From contig CAKZIN010000021.1 in NCBI GenBank assembly GCA_936933955.1, positions 1 to 6,472 of the forward strand: a DNA stretch of 6,472 bases. Direction: 5' to 3'. The stretch's first letter is position 1, and each line of letters begins with the position of its first letter. Both the position numbers and the translations under genes were made by a program. Origin of the DNA: an uncultured Sphingopyxis sp. GTDB lineage: Bacteria > Pseudomonadota > Alphaproteobacteria > Sphingomonadales > Sphingomonadaceae. Shown here piece after piece: positions 1-5,416 of the stretch. The notes below the pieces were generated by a model, which was given only the letters and a program-made list of their open reading frames with translations, was not told the DNA's origin and did not search any database.

Positions 1-627
1 GAGTTGCGGGTGCATTCTGTCCATCGCCAGGGTGTACTGCGTGAGGTCGTTGGTGCCCACGCTGAAAAAGTCCACCTCGGGCGCGAGCTGCTCGGCCAGC
101 AGCGCCGCCGACGGCACCTCGACCATCACGCCCAGCGGGATGCGGGGCGCACCCAGCTCCTGCCGCACGTCGTCGAGAATGGCGCGGGCGCGGCGGAAGT
201 CCTCCAGGGTGGAAATCATGGGGAACATCACGTGGACGTTCGGGTGATCCCGCGCCACGCGGGCGATGGCCCGGAGTTGCGGCAGGAACAGGTCGGGCCG
301 CTCGAAGCACAGCCGGATGCCGCGAATGCCCAGGAACGAGTTGTCCTCGCGGGCCAGGCCCAGGTACGGCACCTCCTTGTCCCCGCCGATGTCCAGCGTG
401 CGGATAATCAGCGGGCGGTCGCCCAGCGCGGCGGCCATGGCCCGGTACTCCCGCTCCTGGTCGTCCTCGCCGGGGAGGCTGTCGCGCTCCAGGAACAGGA
501 ATTCGGTACGCATCAGGCCCACGCCCTCGGCCCCGGCGTCCAGCGCCCCGGCGGCGTCGCCCGCACGGTTGATGTTGGCGGCGACCTCCACCCGCACGCC
601 GTCGCGGGTGACGCCCGGCTGGTGGCG
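1..627 (-). CDS. ptsI: PTS Enzyme I (PEP-protein phosphotransferase), internal fragment
   Basis: Enzyme I takes phosphate from phosphoenolpyruvate and passes it to HPr in the cytoplasm, the first step of PTS sugar uptake. The minus-strand frame, with codons ending at position 1, gives about 209 residues of the C-terminal PEP-binding barrel. In order it shows TRDGVRVEVAANI, EGVGLMRTEFLF (PEP-binding arginine), RTLDIGGDKEVPYL (second arginine), NSFLGIRGIRL, VMFPMISTLEDF, GVMVEVPSAALLAEQ and GTNDLTQYTLAMDR. The swivelling histidine domain lies upstream of the break and the active-site cysteine segment lies beyond the window edge, so both are absent. The fragment is open at position 1 and loses similarity near 627, inside a G-rich stretch shared with the end of pspF. 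It is in a different frame from pspF. The wording resembles Deinococcus or FruB-type multidomain proteins, so it could be part of an HPr-EI fusion; the genus is inferred from memory. Confidence 0.85.
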
Positions 628-1505
628 GGGGGCGGGGGCGGAGCGACGGCACGCGCGCCGTCCTCCGGCGTGGCGGCGGGGGGAGAGCCCGTCGTCGACG
701 TCGCCCCGCCATCGACCTTTTGCGGCGCCCATTCGCTCAGGAACGGGTCGAGGATTATGGCGTCGACCGCTTTGCTGCCCTGCCCCCAGCGATAGACCGA
801 GCGCTCCACCGCGTTGCGCAGCTCGCGGACGTTGCCGGGCCAGTCGTGCCCTTGCAGCACGCCGCGCGCACGGTCGGTCCAGCCGGGCCAGCGTTCCCAG
901 CTCAGTTCCGCCGCCATGCGCTGACCGAAATGGTCGGCGAGCACCATCACGTCGCCCTCACGCACGCGTAGCGGGGGGAGCGTGATGACCTCGAACGACA
1001 GCCGGTCGAGAAGATCGGCGCGGAACCGACCGCGCTCGACCAATGTCGGCAGATGTTCGTTGGTGGCCGCCACGATGCGGACGTCGACGCGCAGCGGCTT
1101 GGCCGCGCCGATGCGGGTGACCTCGCCATATTCGACCGCCCGCAAGAGGCGCTCTTGCGCGCCGTTCGAGAGCGTCGCGAGCTCATCGAGAAACAGCGTC
1201 CCCCCGTCCGCCTCCTCGAAGCGCCCGGCACGCGCCTTGGTGGCGCCGGTGAAGGCGCCCGCTTCGTGCCCGAACAGCTCCGCCTCAATCAGCGTTTCAG
1301 GGAGCGCCGCGCAGTTCATGGTGACCAGCGGCCCCGCCCAGCGCGGGCTGTGGCGATGCAGACGTTCGGCGATCAGCTCCTTGCCCGTGCCGCGTTCGCC
1401 AATCACCAGCACGGGGCGCGCCAGCTCCGCAGCCGCCATCGCGCGCTCGACACTGTCGAGGAAGGCCGACGACTGGCCGACGAACCGAGGTGACTCGCGC
1501 TGCAC
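513..1505 (-). CDS. pspF: PspF, sigma54-dependent activator of the psp operon, 3'-truncated at a junction
   Basis: PspF is an enhancer-binding AAA+ ATPase that opens sigma54 promoters; in known systems it is held inactive by PspA until the membrane is stressed. It lacks a receiver domain, as PspF proteins do. Visible motifs are Walker A GERGTGKE (36-43), the sigma54-contacting GAFTGA loop (83-88), Walker B TLFLDE (103-108), an arginine-rich segment FRADLLDRLSF (161-171) and WPGNVRELRN (222-231). The start is GTG at 1505, chosen because QRESPRFVGQSSAFLDS matches the usual N-terminus; the upstream AAGTGAG is only a fair ribosome site. After about residue 265 there is a Pro/Ala linker, and from about residue 294 (position ~627) the frame is out-of-frame Enzyme I DNA up to the stop at 513. 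The C-terminal helix-turn-helix expected in PspF is therefore missing. The gene diverges from pspA, the usual arrangement. Confidence 0.9.
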   Translation of the reverse strand: MQRESPRFVGQSSAFLDSVERAMAAAELARPVLVIGERGTGKELIAERLHRHSPRWAGPLVTMNCAALPETLIEAELFGHEAGAFTGATKARAGRFEEADGGTLFLDELATLSNGAQERLLRAVEYGEVTRIGAAKPLRVDVRIVAATNEHLPTLVERGRFRADLLDRLSFEVITLPPLRVREGDVMVLADHFGQRMAAELSWERWPGWTDRARGVLQGHDWPGNVRELRNAVERSVYRWGQGSKAVDAIILDPFLSEWAPQKVDGGATSTTGSPPAATPEDGARAVAPPPPPATSRASPATACGWRSPPTSTVRATPPGRWTPGPRAWA

Positions 1506-1571
1506 CCGCTCACTTGGCGCATTTCACCAGAGCTTGGCAACCATTCCCAAACAACGTCCACTGGATGACGT

Positions 1572-1591
1572 CGAAACCGCGCGAAACCTCG
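1572..1591. repeat. Tandem 10-bp direct repeat upstream of the pspA promoter
   Basis: Two adjacent copies, CGAAACCGCG and CGAAACCTCG, differ at one base and sit one helical turn apart, directly upstream of the TTGGCACG box. This could be a regulator-binding site, but it is closer to the -24 element than PspF enhancer sites usually are. It may also be chance in GC-rich DNA. Confidence 0.35.
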
Positions 1592-1592
1592 G

Positions 1593-1609
1593 TTGGCACG
1601 GACAGTGAA
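1593..1609 (+). promoter_or_regulatory. Candidate sigma54 (-24/-12) promoter for the psp operon
   Basis: TTGGCACG at 1593-1600 matches the sigma54 -24 consensus (YTGGCACG) fully. After four bases comes GTGAA where TTGCA is expected, so the -12 box is weak but has the correct ten-base spacing between its G and the GG of the -24 box. The predicted transcript start is near 1619-1620, leaving a leader of about 300 nt before pspA. The divergent pspF and the rule that psp operons are sigma54-driven support the call. No better match was seen between 1506 and 1923. Confidence 0.5.
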
Positions 1610-1645
1610 ATACATTGGGCATGTCCACGACACAGGCCCTCCCCC

Positions 1646-1786
1646 ATGACCCAGCGACCTTCGCCCAAGCATCTGCTGCTGGCGCTCGGCTTCTGCCTGT
1701 TGCCTTTGGCCATGCGTTCACCGCCGCCGGTCGAGCTGACGCCGCCCGCGGTCGCGATCGCCGCAACAATCTCTCCTCTCGCCTGA
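1646..1786 (+). CDS. Possible 46-residue small protein with signal-peptide-like N-terminus, in the pspA leader
   Basis: An ATG-started frame in the long leader encodes 46 residues. The N-terminus MTQRPSPKHLLLALGFCLLP has a basic n-region, a hydrophobic stretch (about residues 10-22) and is followed by a Pro-rich tail, so it looks like a signal peptide or a single short membrane segment. About 78% of its third codon positions are G or C, better than the pspA-frame reading of the same DNA. There is no clear Shine-Dalgarno sequence, which weakens the case. A stem-loop with a short T-rich run follows its stop within 21 nt. It could be a real small secreted or membrane peptide, a leader peptide or an accidental open frame. 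I do not recognise a family. Confidence 0.3.
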   Translation: MTQRPSPKHLLLALGFCLLPLAMRSPPPVELTPPAVAIAATISPLA

Positions 1787-1806
1787 GCTTCATCGCTCGG
1801 GTGAGT

Positions 1807-1861
1807 GACGGCGCCGAAGCAGCCCCTTCCCCTGCCGCGCTCCGGCGCCGTCCCCTCTTTT
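1807..1861 (+). terminator. Hairpin with T-rich tail in the pspA leader (attenuator or terminator candidate)
   Basis: GACGGCGCCG (1807-1816) and CGGCGCCGTC (1843-1852) form a perfect 10-bp inverted repeat. The 26-nt interior can itself pair GCAG with CTGC. CCCTCTTTT follows immediately. The element lies between the small ORF and pspA on the transcribed strand, so it could end the short leader transcript or attenuate operon expression. The large loop and short T-run keep confidence moderate. Confidence 0.4.
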
Positions 1862-1872
1862 CCGAATTGACC

Positions 1873-1894
1873 GCTTCACCGGACGCGGTGAAGC
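1873..1894 (+). promoter_or_regulatory. Perfect 9-bp hairpin just upstream of the pspA ribosome-binding site
   Basis: GCTTCACCG (1873-1881) and CGGTGAAGC (1886-1894) pair perfectly around a 4-nt loop. The GAGGA ribosome site of pspA begins 18 nt after the stem. This could modulate translation, protect the mRNA 5' part after processing, or as DNA serve as a dyad operator. Confidence 0.4.
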
Positions 1895-1923
1895 TTGTGA
1901 CAGCGCGCTTCGAGGAATTCTTG

Positions 1924-2589
1924 ATGGGCATATTCTCCCGCACCCGTGACATCATCGCCGCAAATTTTTCCGATCTGCTCGACCGTTCGGAGGATCCGGC
2001 GAAGACCATTCGCGTGATCATCTTCGAGATGGAGGAGACGCTGGTCGAAGTGCGCGCGTCCGCCGCGCGCACCATCGCCGACACCAAGGAGCTGCGGCGC
2101 CACATCTCCAAGCTCGTCGAAATGCGCGACGGCTGGAACGAGAAGGCGGAGCTCGCGCTCTCCCGCGACCGCGAGGATCTCGCCCGCGCCGCGCTCGCCG
2201 AACGCAAGAAGTCGAGCGACATGATCGAGCGGCTCGAAGCCGAATGCGCGCTGCACGACCAGACGCTCGCAGGCTACGAAGGCGACATCGCCAAGCTGCA
2301 GACCAAGCTGCGGGAGGCGCGCAGCCGCCAGGCCAACGTGTCGACCCGGCTCGAAAGCGCCGAAAACCGCTACCGCCTGCGCGAGATGACGCATGGCGAG
2401 CGCACCGCCGACGCGCTCAGCCGGTTCGACGAGCTCGAACGGCGCGTGGACTGGGCGGAGGGTCGCGCCGATGCCGCGCTGATCGGCGCGCCGCGCACGC
2501 TGGAAGATGAATTCACCGAACTACGCGCCACCGACGAACTCGACGCCGAGCTCGCCGCGATGAAAGCGCGGCTCAACAAGGGGGTCTGA
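1924..2589 (+). CDS. pspA: PspA, phage shock protein A (IM30/Vipp1 family)
   Basis: PspA is a peripheral inner-membrane protein of the ESCRT-III-like PspA/Vipp1 family. It oligomerises on stressed membranes to limit proton leakage, and in known systems it binds PspF and blocks its ATPase. The product is 221 residues, close to the usual ~222. It begins MGIFSRTRDIIAANFSDLLD, with an amphipathic N-terminal helix, then EDPAKTIRVIIFEMEE. Almost everything after residue 25 is charged coiled coil with no membrane segment. The start is ATG 1924: GAGGA lies 7 nt upstream and MGIFSR is the family's conserved beginning. The frame is open back to 1615, but that 103-residue extension has no PspA character. 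This is the first gene of the likely operon; pspB follows after 5 nt. Confidence 0.95.
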   Translation: MGIFSRTRDIIAANFSDLLDRSEDPAKTIRVIIFEMEETLVEVRASAARTIADTKELRRHISKLVEMRDGWNEKAELALSRDREDLARAALAERKKSSDMIERLEAECALHDQTLAGYEGDIAKLQTKLREARSRQANVSTRLESAENRYRLREMTHGERTADALSRFDELERRVDWAEGRADAALIGAPRTLEDEFTELRATDELDAELAAMKARLNKGV

Positions 2590-2594
2590 GCGTC

Positions 2595-2963
2595 ATGGAA
2601 GAAGTTGTGGCCATTATCGGCGGTATGACGCTGGGAGCGGCATTCCTGATCGGACTGCCGTGGCTGATCCTCCACTACATCACGAAGTGGAAAAGCGCAC
2701 AGACGCTGCCGGTGGAAGACGAAAACCTGCTCGACGAGCTCTACGATCTGGCTCGGCGGCTCGAGGACCGGGTGCACACGGTGGAGCGGATCATCGCCGC
2801 CGACAATCCCGACTGGCGCCCCATGCTCGCCGACCGTCGCGGGAGCGAGGCGCTGCCCGGGCCCGACCAAGCGGACCGCTACGGTCACCGCGGGCCGCCC
2901 GAGGATTTCGACGACGAGCTGAACCGCATCGCGGCCCGCCGCGCACGCGAAAGGAGCCGCTGA
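2595..2963 (+). CDS. pspB: PspB, envelope-stress membrane protein, C-terminally extended
   Basis: PspB is a small inner-membrane protein that works with PspC to sense membrane stress and release PspF from PspA. The 122 residues show one membrane helix (about 4-28, ending PWLILHY), a basic stop-transfer KWK, then a leucine-rich coiled coil LARRLEDRVHTVERI (about 52-66). The core resembles the well-known ~74-residue enterobacterial PspB. The remaining ~50 residues are a polar tail ending in RRARERSR that enterobacterial PspB lacks, though longer forms are usual in sphingomonads as far as I recall. ATG 2595 has GGGGG about 10 nt upstream. It sits 5 nt after pspA and 1 nt before pspC, so translational coupling is likely. 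Confidence 0.9.
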   Translation: MEEVVAIIGGMTLGAAFLIGLPWLILHYITKWKSAQTLPVEDENLLDELYDLARRLEDRVHTVERIIAADNPDWRPMLADRRGSEALPGPDQADRYGHRGPPEDFDDELNRIAARRARERSR

Positions 2964-2964
2964 C

Positions 2965-3399
2965 ATGAGCGCACGTCGCAACCGCAACTCGCTCACCGAC
3001 TGGACCGATCGACCGGCCGTCAACGGCGCGCGCCGCACCACCTTTTACCGCGACAAAGTGAACGGCAAGGTCTCGGGCGTATGCTCCGGGCTCGCCGACT
3101 ACACCGGGGTCGATGCGCTGTGGATCCGCGTCGGGCTGGTTGTGCTGGTGCTCGCAGGTTCGGGCGTGCCCCTGCTCGCCTACATCCTCATCGCGATGAT
3201 GGCCCCGGTAAAGCCGGCGGGCATGTACCAGGACGATGACGAACAGCGCTTCTGGCAAGGGGTGCGCGCCAATCCGCGCCGCTCCGCCCGCGACGTCCGA
3301 GCGAGCTTTCGCGAACTCGACCGGCGGCTGGCCGACATCGAGCTGATGTACACCAGCAAGAACCACCGGCTCGAAGCCGAGATCGAAAAGCTGCGCTAA
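2965..3399 (+). CDS. pspC: PspC, envelope-stress sensor membrane protein
   Basis: PspC is the inner-membrane partner of PspB; in characterised systems its cytoplasmic part can engage PspA and so free PspF. The 144 residues contain a PspC domain (about 24-84). It opens FYRDKVNGKVSGVCSGLADY, passes through the DALWIRVG segment and continues into a hydrophobic hairpin (about 54-80) ending MMAPVKP. The C-terminal third (about 100-144) is charged and predicted helical: FRELDRRLADIELMYTS then LEAEIEKLR. This tail after the membrane part is typical of alphaproteobacterial PspC. ATG 2965 has AAAGGAG about 9 nt upstream. It follows pspB by 1 nt and precedes the next small gene by 30 nt. Confidence 0.93.
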   Translation: MSARRNRNSLTDWTDRPAVNGARRTTFYRDKVNGKVSGVCSGLADYTGVDALWIRVGLVVLVLAGSGVPLLAYILIAMMAPVKPAGMYQDDDEQRFWQGVRANPRRSARDVRASFRELDRRLADIELMYTSKNHRLEAEIEKLR

Positions 3400-3429
3400 C
3401 CCACGCCGCGCGCATTCGGGAGCCCAACG

Positions 3430-3807
3430 ATGAACCTGACCGTCATCCTCTTCTTCATGATCGTGGTCGGGATCCCGGTCATCGTCAGCTACTTCAACGA
3501 CCGCAACAAGCGCGAGATGCGACTGCGCGAGCGTGAGATCGAGGTGCTGGGATCACAGACCGCGGAGAAGGCCGCGCAATATGCGTCGCACACCGAACAG
3601 CTGGAGCAGCGGGTGCGCGTTCTCGAACGCATTCTGACCGACCAGGGCTACGGCCTCGCGCAGGAGATCGAGGCGCTGCGTGACGCTCCGGTGCGAAGGG
3701 CAGACGGCGCGCGTGCCGAGGCGCTCCCTGCCCCGCGCGCCGCTGATGCCGGAGTGCCGCTGCCGCCGATGAACCAACGTCAGCCAGTCCGCGAAGGAGA
3801 CGCGTGA
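3430..3807 (+). CDS. PspB-like small membrane protein (one helix plus coiled coil), psp operon
   Basis: The function is not established. The 125-residue product has one strongly hydrophobic N-terminal helix (about 3-20, FFMIVVGIPVIVSYF), then a basic and highly charged helical stretch (24-50). A leucine-patterned motif EQLEQRVRVLERILTD (56-71) and a Pro/Ala-rich disordered tail follow. This plan, and the motif, closely parallel PspB (LEDRVHTVERI), so I read it as a second PspB-like component, probably anchored in the inner membrane with the coiled coil in the cytoplasm. ATG 3430 has GGGAG 7 nt upstream. It is 30 nt after pspC, and its stop TGA shares one base with the ATG of the next gene. 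It could instead be an unrelated membrane-anchored coiled-coil protein, since motifs of this length arise by chance. Confidence 0.8.
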   Translation: MNLTVILFFMIVVGIPVIVSYFNDRNKREMRLREREIEVLGSQTAEKAAQYASHTEQLEQRVRVLERILTDQGYGLAQEIEALRDAPVRRADGARAEALPAPRAADAGVPLPPMNQRQPVREGDA

Positions 3808-4031
3808 TGCTCGACCCGTTCACTACCCTCAGCGTTGCGTTCAGCCTGCTGGCGATGACCGCCATCGTCGCGCTGGCCGGGCTGAAGGCATGGAGCGGCT
3901 GGCTCAACCTGCGGCAGGCCGAGCTCAATCGGCGCGACGGCCGCAGCGACGCCGGCCAGCGCATCGACCTTTCCGACCTGCGCGAACGTGTGCGCAAGCT
4001 CGAGGCGATCGCCGCTGGAGTGGACCTTTGA
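3807..4031 (+). CDS. Second small PspB-like membrane protein, psp operon
   Basis: This is a 74-residue protein with one membrane helix (about 8-30, LSVAFSLLAMTAIVALAGL), a short polar linker and a terminal coiled-coil motif DLSDLRERVRKLEAIAAG (54-71). The R-V-x2-L-E-x-I core repeats the pattern in PspB and in the preceding gene, so it looks like a third, minimal member of the same design. The start is ATG 3807, with AAGGAG at 3794-3799 spaced 7 nt away. GTG 3804, one codon earlier, is also possible. The gene overlaps the previous stop by 1 nt (TGATG), and its own stop overlaps the next start, so translational coupling through this part of the operon is likely. No enzymatic motif is visible. 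Confidence 0.75.
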   Translation: MLDPFTTLSVAFSLLAMTAIVALAGLKAWSGWLNLRQAELNRRDGRSDAGQRIDLSDLRERVRKLEAIAAGVDL

Positions 4032-4216
4032 GCCGCCTCGACACGAGCGCGCGGAATAACGCAGCCACCGTGGGCATCGGTCTCGGCAGTGCGATCGCGG
4101 TGGCGATCTCGTGGAGTCTCCACAAGTCGATTGTCTGGGCCGCCGTCCACGGGGTGCTGTCGTGGCTTTACGTCGGCTACTATGCTTTCACCCGGCCCGG
4201 TGGGCTTTCCGGCTGA
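4028..4216 (+). CDS. Two-helix mini membrane protein with TTG start, end of psp operon
   Basis: This is a 62-residue protein not recognised as a named family. After a polar start (MSRLDTSARNN) come two hydrophobic segments, about 13-29 (VGIGLGSAIAVAISW) and 33-53 (SIVWAAVHGVLSWLYVGYYA), then a short TRPGG tail, giving a helical hairpin in the inner membrane. The TTG at 4028 is chosen as start because GGAG at 4017-4020 sits exactly 7 nt upstream, TTG overlaps the preceding TGA as TTGA, and the sequence before it (in frame) is not membrane-like. I have a vague recollection of similar small proteins in sphingomonads, which supports a real gene. Position suggests an accessory role in the Psp response. 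Automated callers may miss it or extend it to 3890. Confidence 0.65.
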   Translation: MSRLDTSARNNAATVGIGLGSAIAVAISWSLHKSIVWAAVHGVLSWLYVGYYAFTRPGGLSG

Positions 4217-4247
4217 CGCCGACGACGTCTCGCGCTAGGTGGGGCCG

Positions 4248-4682
4248 ATGCTACCGCCGCTTGCCGAAATCGCCGAAGATTACGCCCTGCTTGATGCGGA
4301 CGACCGGTACCGGCTGCTGATAGACCTAGGCCGTGAGCTGGAGCCGATGCCCGACGCGCTCAAAACCGACGCCACCCGCGTTCCCGGCTGTTCGGCCAGC
4401 GTCTGGCTCTACCCGACCCGGCAAGCCGACGGTGCATTGCACTTCGTTGCCGACAGCAACGCCGCGATCACCAAGGGCATCGTCGCGCTGGTGCTAAGCG
4501 CGGTGCAGGATCAAACCCCGGCAGCGATTGCCGACACCGACATCGCCGCCGCGCTCGCCCCCTTCGACCTCGCCAATCAGCTCAGCTCCAACCGGACGCA
4601 GGGCGTGCCCAACATGATCCGGCTGATTCAGGAGAGCGCGGCGCGTGCAGCGGGCGCGTCCTCGCCAGCCGCCCTACCCTAA
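4248..4682 (+). CDS. sufE: SufE, cysteine-desulfurase sulfur acceptor
   Basis: SufE accepts persulfide sulfur from the cysteine desulfurase SufS, stimulates it, and delivers sulfur to the SufBCD scaffold for Fe-S cluster assembly in the cytoplasm. The 144-residue product matches the family's usual ~140. It shows the conserved RYRLLIDLGRELEPMP segment and the active loop VPGCSASVWL, whose Cys48 is the predicted sulfur-accepting cysteine. Later come ITKGIVALVL and LSSNRTQGVPNMI, which are also family features. ATG 4248 is preferred over GTG 4239 because AGGTGG lies 5 nt upstream of the ATG. It follows the psp genes by 31 nt on the same strand, so read-through from that operon is possible. No sufBCDS genes are in the window. 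Its stop overlaps the convergent DnaJ gene by 4 nt. Confidence 0.92.
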   Translation: MLPPLAEIAEDYALLDADDRYRLLIDLGRELEPMPDALKTDATRVPGCSASVWLYPTRQADGALHFVADSNAAITKGIVALVLSAVQDQTPAAIADTDIAAALAPFDLANQLSSNRTQGVPNMIRLIQESAARAAGASSPAALP

Positions 4683-5212
4683 CCCTTCCAGCTGCGCCGT
4701 TCTTCAGCGAGGCGGAGGATTTCGAACGCTGCCTGCCCCGCGTGAAAACGCTTCGCGGCTTCCGGATCGTTCGGCCTCACGTCGGGATGCGTTTCCTTCG
4801 CGAGCGAGCGCCATGCCTTGCGTACTGCGTCGAAGTCACAATCGGGCGGGAGGTCGAACAGGTCGAGCGCGCGCATTTCATCGGCGCTGCGCCCCTCGTC
4901 CCCGCGCGCGGCCCACGCCTGATGCTTTGAGGTCGCAAAGCCAGCAGCGCTGCGGCGTTCCTCCGCCTCGCGCGCCGCGGCCTCCTCGGCGGAAAGGCCT
5001 TCGAAGTAATTCCAGCCGCGATTGTATTCCGCGGCGTGGGTCTGGCAAAACATCCAGCGTTCGGGGCTGTTGGGGGCCTTGGGCGCGGGGCAGGTGCCGG
5101 GTTCGGTGCAGCCGTCGCGGTCGCACAGCTTGACCTTCGTCGCCTCACGCGACGAGCCATAGGCCCGCCAGCGGGGGAACCCCCAATCATCCTTGCGCGT
5201 CGCTCGTGGCAT
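4679..5212 (-). CDS. DnaJ-domain protein with N-terminal Cys/His cluster and C-terminal J domain
   Basis: J-domain proteins stimulate the ATPase of Hsp70 (DnaK) through their HPD loop and bring it to a client. In this 177-residue protein the J domain is C-terminal (about 115-175): ALDLFDLPPDCDFDAVRKAW, LAKETHPDV with HPD at 142-144, and FHAGQAAFEIL as the closing helix. This differs from true DnaJ, where the J domain comes first; there is also no G/F region or CXXCXGXG zinc finger. The N-terminal half has C30-x4-C35-x5-C41 and FCQTH (C56, H59), a possible metal site, then conserved-looking YNRGWNYFEGLS and an Ala/Glu-rich helix. ATG 5212 has GAGGAG just upstream; an upstream ATG at 5260 lacks that support. 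Sphingomonads carry a protein of this type annotated simply as DnaJ. The client is unknown. Confidence 0.85.
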   Translation of the reverse strand: MPRATRKDDWGFPRWRAYGSSREATKVKLCDRDGCTEPGTCPAPKAPNSPERWMFCQTHAAEYNRGWNYFEGLSAEEAAAREAEERRSAAGFATSKHQAWAARGDEGRSADEMRALDLFDLPPDCDFDAVRKAWRSLAKETHPDVRPNDPEAAKRFHAGQAAFEILRLAEERRSWKG

Positions 5213-5312
5213 CGCTCCTCTGTAACGCACCGTGCGGGGAGGGGAAGTGGGGCGCGTCAAGCGGCGTTGTGCCCCGCCCTGGGCAGGGCACAGGCAGAAG
5301 ATCGCTGCGGGC

Positions 5313-5337
5313 CGTCATGGGAGTAAATCCCATGACG
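5313..5337. repeat. Perfect 10-bp inverted repeat with 5-nt loop
   Basis: CGTCATGGGA and TCCCATGACG pair perfectly around GTAAA (TTTAC on the other strand). There is no T-run on either side, so an intrinsic terminator is unlikely. It could be a dispersed palindromic element or a DNA-binding dyad. Confidence 0.6.
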
Positions 5338-5385
5338 TCGAACCGGTCGGCTGCGCCGCCGGTCGGCCGGCCACGACGTAGTCGC

Positions 5386-5404
5386 GAAATAGCTTCGCTA
5401 TTTC
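5386..5404 (-). terminator. Hairpin just beyond the rnpB 3' end, possible terminator or processing structure
   Basis: GAAATAGC and GCTATTTC form a perfect 8-bp stem with a 3-nt loop, 13 nt beyond the predicted rnpB 3' end in the direction of rnpB transcription. It is AT-rich against a GC-rich background, and no U-tract follows on the minus strand. It may end the rnpB transcript or be part of the palindromic cluster reaching to 5313. Confidence 0.4.
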
Positions 5405-5416
5405 TTGCGGCGTGGC

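Larger units (their letters stand above)
5213..5416. other. Intergenic region between rnpB 3' end and the DnaJ gene; three inverted repeats, no gene
   Basis: No convincing coding sequence is seen. The DnaJ-gene promoter must lie in the part nearest 5213, but I could not pick a clear -35/-10 pair. The rest is filled with dyads: TGTGCCC/GGGCACA (5268-5292), a 10-bp perfect hairpin (5313-5337) and an 8-bp perfect hairpin (5386-5404). Two copies of CCGGTCGG (5343-5350 and 5359-5366) lie between the last two. Confidence 0.6.

Noticed and set aside
4..985. Long plus-strand open frames across the Enzyme I/pspF region
   Set aside because: They are antisense shadows of two clearly recognisable minus-strand genes, and their Arg/Gln/His-rich translations look non-coding.
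982..1608. 208-residue plus-strand frame opposite pspF
   Set aside because: It is a Ser/Arg-rich antisense reading of the conserved AAA+ domain.
1615..1923. In-frame 103-residue N-terminal extension of PspA
   Set aside because: PspA proteins begin at MGIFSR, a good ribosome site precedes ATG 1924, and the extension has T-rich third positions and no recognisable feature.
4239..4247. GTG start for SufE
   Set aside because: It has no ribosome site of its own and overlaps the AGGTGG that serves ATG 4248.
5213..5260. Upstream start (5260) for the DnaJ-domain protein
   Set aside because: The extra 16 residues are low-complexity and cover the GAGGAG ribosome site of the better ATG at 5212.
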